DNA from: Desulfobulbaceae bacterium | GTDB taxonomy: Bacteria > Desulfobacterota > Desulfobulbia > Desulfobulbales > Desulfobulbaceae | Direction of reading: 5' to 3' | Assembly: GCA_003508005.1 (NCBI GenBank) | Contig: DNUE01000075.1 | Coordinates: 1-64,000, forward strand | Length of the DNA: 64,000 bases | Part shown: in pieces, positions 61,831 to 64,000 of the stretch | Position numbering within the stretch: the first letter of the stretch is position 1 | Layout of the letters: every line of letters begins with the position of its first letter | Made by a program: the position numbers and the translations under genes | The notes under the pieces: generated by a model | The model's input: the letters and a program-made list of their open reading frames with translations, nothing else | Databases searched by the model: none | Told to the model about the DNA's origin: nothing

Positions 61831-62931
61831 TCAGGCCTGCCGGCCCCGTTTTCTCTCAATCAGCTGCAGACATTCGTCAATAATCCGCTCGGCCGCGTCG
61901 GGCTTGGCCAGCTCCTTCATCCGGCCCGACATCTGGTGGAGCGTCTCAGGGTTCTCTACCAGATGAAGTATTTCCCCTGCAAGCTTTTCTCCGTCAATAT
62001 CCTGCTCGCGAAACATCCTGGCCGCCCCCCCCTGTTCATAGTAGGCGCCGTTGCTCTGCTGGTGGTTGTCAGCAGCATAGGGGTACGGCAGCAGAATCGC
62101 CGGCAGACCCATGACCGCCAGCTCGGCCAGGGTGGTAGCGCCGGCCCGGGACACCACCAGGTCGGCCTGGCTGTAGACCTGGGCCATGTCCGCGAAAAAA
62201 TCCTTCACTTCGGCCTGAAGTCGCAGACGGTCGTACCTGGCGCGCACCTCTTCCAGGTCTGCCCGGCCGGTCTGATGGGTAAATCGCACCCGGCCGCCGA
62301 GCTGCTCGCTGACCCGGCCGGCAGCCTCGGTGACCAGCATATTCACCCGGTGGGCGCCCTGGCTGCCGCCCAGGATCAGGATCCTGCTCTCTCCCCCGCT
62401 GACCGGAGTTCTCGTGCCGACAGCCTCCCTGATCTCCCGGCGCACCGGATTGCCGGCAAGCACGGTTTTGTGCTGAGGAAAGGGGCAGGCACAGGGTATG
62501 GAGAGAAAAATCCTGTCCGCCAGCCGCGAAACCACCCTGTTGGCCAGACCAGGTACCGAATTCTGCTCGTGAATGCACAGTGGGATACCCAGCACCCTCG
62601 CGGCGAGCAGCACCGGACCGGTGACATAGCCGCCCACGCCGAACACCAGCTGCGGCCGAAACCGGCGCAGGATCACCGCCGCCTCCCGGACCGCAAAAGG
62701 CAGCTGCAGCAGGCTGCGCAGCCGGTGCAGGAGCCCCATGCCCTTCAACCCAAGGCAATGGATGGTCTCCAGGGCAAAATCATAACGGGCCAGCGTCTCC
62801 CGGTCCAGGTGCCTGGACGTGCCGATAAACAGCACCCGGCAGCCGGGGATACGCTCCTGCATCCCCGTGGCCAGGGCGATGCCCGGGAAGAGATGCCCGC
62901 CCGTTCCTCCGCCGGTGACAACAATACGCAT
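61831..62931 (-). CDS. murG: Undecaprenyl-PP-MurNAc-pentapeptide GlcNAc transferase MurG
   Basis: 366-residue GT-B enzyme making lipid II from lipid I. Visible: RIVVTGGGTGGHLFPGIALA (G loop 1), FGVGGYVTGPVLLAA (G loop 2), HEQNSVPGLANR, ILILGGSQGAHRVN (G loop 3), and VVSRAGATTLAELAVMGLPAILLPYPYAADNHQ (donor site). A peripheral inner-membrane protein. Its upstream neighbour is a small zinc-ribbon gene rather than ftsW. Confidence 0.98.
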   Translation of the reverse strand: MRIVVTGGGTGGHLFPGIALATGMQERIPGCRVLFIGTSRHLDRETLARYDFALETIHCLGLKGMGLLHRLRSLLQLPFAVREAAVILRRFRPQLVFGVGGYVTGPVLLAARVLGIPLCIHEQNSVPGLANRVVSRLADRIFLSIPCACPFPQHKTVLAGNPVRREIREAVGTRTPVSGGESRILILGGSQGAHRVNMLVTEAAGRVSEQLGGRVRFTHQTGRADLEEVRARYDRLRLQAEVKDFFADMAQVYSQADLVVSRAGATTLAELAVMGLPAILLPYPYAADNHQQSNGAYYEQGGAARMFREQDIDGEKLAGEILHLVENPETLHQMSGRMKELAKPDAAERIIDECLQLIERKRGRQA

Positions 62932-62940
62932 GGCCGGGCC

Positions 62941-63138
62941 TCAACTTCCCACGGCTGCCGCTGCCGTGATTTTTTTCTGGCCCCTGACCATAAACAGAAG
63001 GTCAAGACGGTCCATGAACTCCGCATAGCAGACGGGGCAGTAGCCATGGCTGATCCGGACCTGTTCGCCCGGGCAATAATCACGGCTCCATAACCCCTTC
63101 CGCTCCCTTTTCCCGCAAACGCAGCATTCCCTGATCAT
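62941..63138 (-). CDS. Small zinc-ribbon protein in the place of ftsW
   Basis: 65 residues from the ATG at 63138 (GAGG about 8 nt upstream), 7 nt after the murD stop and 9 nt before murG. Two CxxC knuckles (C5/C8 in ECCVCGK and C34/C37 in GYCPVC) with SHG between them make a rubredoxin/zinc-ribbon-like fold, followed by an amphipathic helix. Small proteins with SHGxCPxC occur in Deltaproteobacteria near signalling genes. Function unknown. The spacing argues that it is translated with the cell-wall genes. Confidence 0.7.
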   Translation of the reverse strand: MIRECCVCGKRERKGLWSRDYCPGEQVRISHGYCPVCYAEFMDRLDLLFMVRGQKKITAAAAVGS

Positions 63139-63145
63139 GCCTGCC

Positions 63146-64000
63146 TCATCCGCAATAATGATCCGAGCGCAGTCCCTGAACCGCCTGCCGGAACACCTCG
63201 CCCCGGTGCGCATAACTGGAAAACATGTCAAAGCTGGCACAGGCTGGCGAAAGCAGCACGGTATCACCTGCCTGCGCCACCTCCGCCGCCCGGCGGACCG
63301 CATCTTCCATGGAGGCTGCCTCGCTCAGCGGGACCAGCGATCCCAGCTGTTCGGCCATCTGCGAGGCGGCCTCGCCGATCAGGATCAAATGGCGGACATG
63401 CCTGGTCACACTCTCGGCCAGCAAGCTGAAATCGCTGCCCTTGTTGCGGCCGCCGGCAATGAGGATGACCCGATCGCCGCAACTGGCGAGGGCAGCCGTC
63501 ACCGCCCCGATATTGGTCCCCTTGGAGTCATCCACATAGCGGACGCCGCCAATCTCGGCCACCAGGGCCATGCGGTGCGCCGGCGGGACATAGCCTGCCA
63601 GTCCGGCCCGGATCTCCCCCGCGCTGCAGCCAAACACCCGGACCGCAAGAATCGCCGCCGCCGCATTCAGCCTGTTGATGAAGGAGGCGAGGGCCGTGCC
63701 CCGGAGGTCATACTCTTCTTCGATCCTGCACCCGGCTCTATCCAGGGCAAGGACGACCCCTTCCTCCCGCACCAGCGTCTCGCAGTCAGTTCCAGTGCCG
63801 AACCTGAGCACCTTTGCCCCGGTGGCAATGGGCTCCGCCATAACCATGGGGTCATCGGCGCCGAGAATGGCCGTATCGCCTTCCCCCTGATTCACGAAAA
63901 TCCGCCGTTTCGCCGCAGCATACCCCTCCATGCTGCCGTGCCGGTCCAGATGGTCCGGAGAGAGGTTGAGCAGCAGGCCGATATCCGGCCGGAAGGCGCC
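63146..64000 (-). CDS. murD: UDP-N-acetylmuramoylalanine--D-glutamate ligase MurD (C-terminal part, cut by window edge)
   Basis: Partial; about 285 C-terminal residues are visible and the gene continues beyond the right edge. NLSPDHLDRHGSMEGYAAAK is the diagnostic Mur-ligase segment. HRMALVAEIGGVRYVDDSKGTN and ILIAGGRNKGSDF follow, then VLLSPACASFDMFSSYAHRGEVF. It adds D-glutamate to UDP-MurNAc-L-Ala. Gene order then runs to the small zinc-ribbon gene and murG. Confidence 0.97.
   Translation of the reverse strand, partial: GAFRPDIGLLLNLSPDHLDRHGSMEGYAAAKRRIFVNQGEGDTAILGADDPMVMAEPIATGAKVLRFGTGTDCETLVREEGVVLALDRAGCRIEEEYDLRGTALASFINRLNAAAAILAVRVFGCSAGEIRAGLAGYVPPAHRMALVAEIGGVRYVDDSKGTNIGAVTAALASCGDRVILIAGGRNKGSDFSLLAESVTRHVRHLILIGEAASQMAEQLGSLVPLSEAASMEDAVRRAAEVAQAGDTVLLSPACASFDMFSSYAHRGEVFRQAVQGLRSDHYCG

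Noticed and set aside
60260..61966. 568-codon plus-strand frame over murC and its neighbours
   Set aside because: Spans two genuine genes on the other strand and has no family signature.

Overview
The window is a 64 kb piece of a GC-rich bacterial chromosome. Several things point to the Desulfobacterota (former Deltaproteobacteria), possibly a Desulfobulbales-like anaerobe. It carries five radical-SAM proteins, a DUF3786 iron-sulfur protein, a persulfide/CoA-disulfide-type reductase with a rhodanese tail, and a GEMM-I riboswitch with the 'A20' signature. This placement is inference; no rRNA or other marker is present. I found no rRNA, tRNA, CRISPR array, transposase or integrase.

Layout. (1) 1-24 kb is mostly housekeeping: the end of a PflX-like radical-SAM gene, recQ, a CX4CX2C radical-SAM protein, a PAS-GGDEF diguanylate cyclase, an M48 lipoprotein protease, a TPR membrane protein, a spermidine-synthase-like methyltransferase-fold protein, a secreted 14-repeat WD/BNR-like protein, an RluA-type pseudouridine synthase, hrpB, a metallophosphoesterase/Ser-Thr kinase/cysteine-cluster operon, two B12-type radical-SAM genes back to back, a CBS protein and a DEAD-box helicase with a structured 5' intergenic region. 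(2) 24-25.3 kb: an srkA-like kinase and a small membrane protein resembling the tail of DUF155 proteins. (3) 25.5-33.5 kb is the accessory part: a tight four-gene operon of a type III-like DNA methyltransferase, an OLD/AAA_21-type ATPase, a small TOPRIM-like protein and a type III-like restriction helicase-nuclease. The methyltransferase has an AT-rich recognition region and two different dispersed palindromic repeats inserted in frame. (4) 33.7-47.5 kb: an Lrp ligand-binding protein convergent with ald, SIMPL protein, ppnP, thioesterase, DUF1499, Na/Pi symporter, DUF3786 protein, a secreted PKD protein under a predicted cyclic-dinucleotide riboswitch, a YkgJ-type protein, a small gene with an apparent frameshift, a PHP phosphatase and the rhodanese-fused disulfide reductase. 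(5) 47-55.7 kb, minus strand: a probable operon of a radical-SAM protein, sensor histidine kinase, MurG-like glycosyltransferase, AsmA-like giant, the fluoride channel crcB and DUF190. (6) 55.9-64 kb, minus strand: the distal half of the division and cell wall cluster, murD-(zinc ribbon)-murG-murC-murB-ftsQ-ftsA-ftsZ, in which ftsW is missing from its usual place between murD and murG.

Most notable are the restriction-modification operon with an ATPase/TOPRIM-like pair embedded between its modification and restriction genes, and the promoter-riboswitch-terminator unit at 40,687-40,847, whose key ligand-contacting base suggests cGAMP rather than c-di-GMP. Start codons were moved from the longest open frame wherever a Shine-Dalgarno sequence, signal peptide or family N-terminus argued for it.
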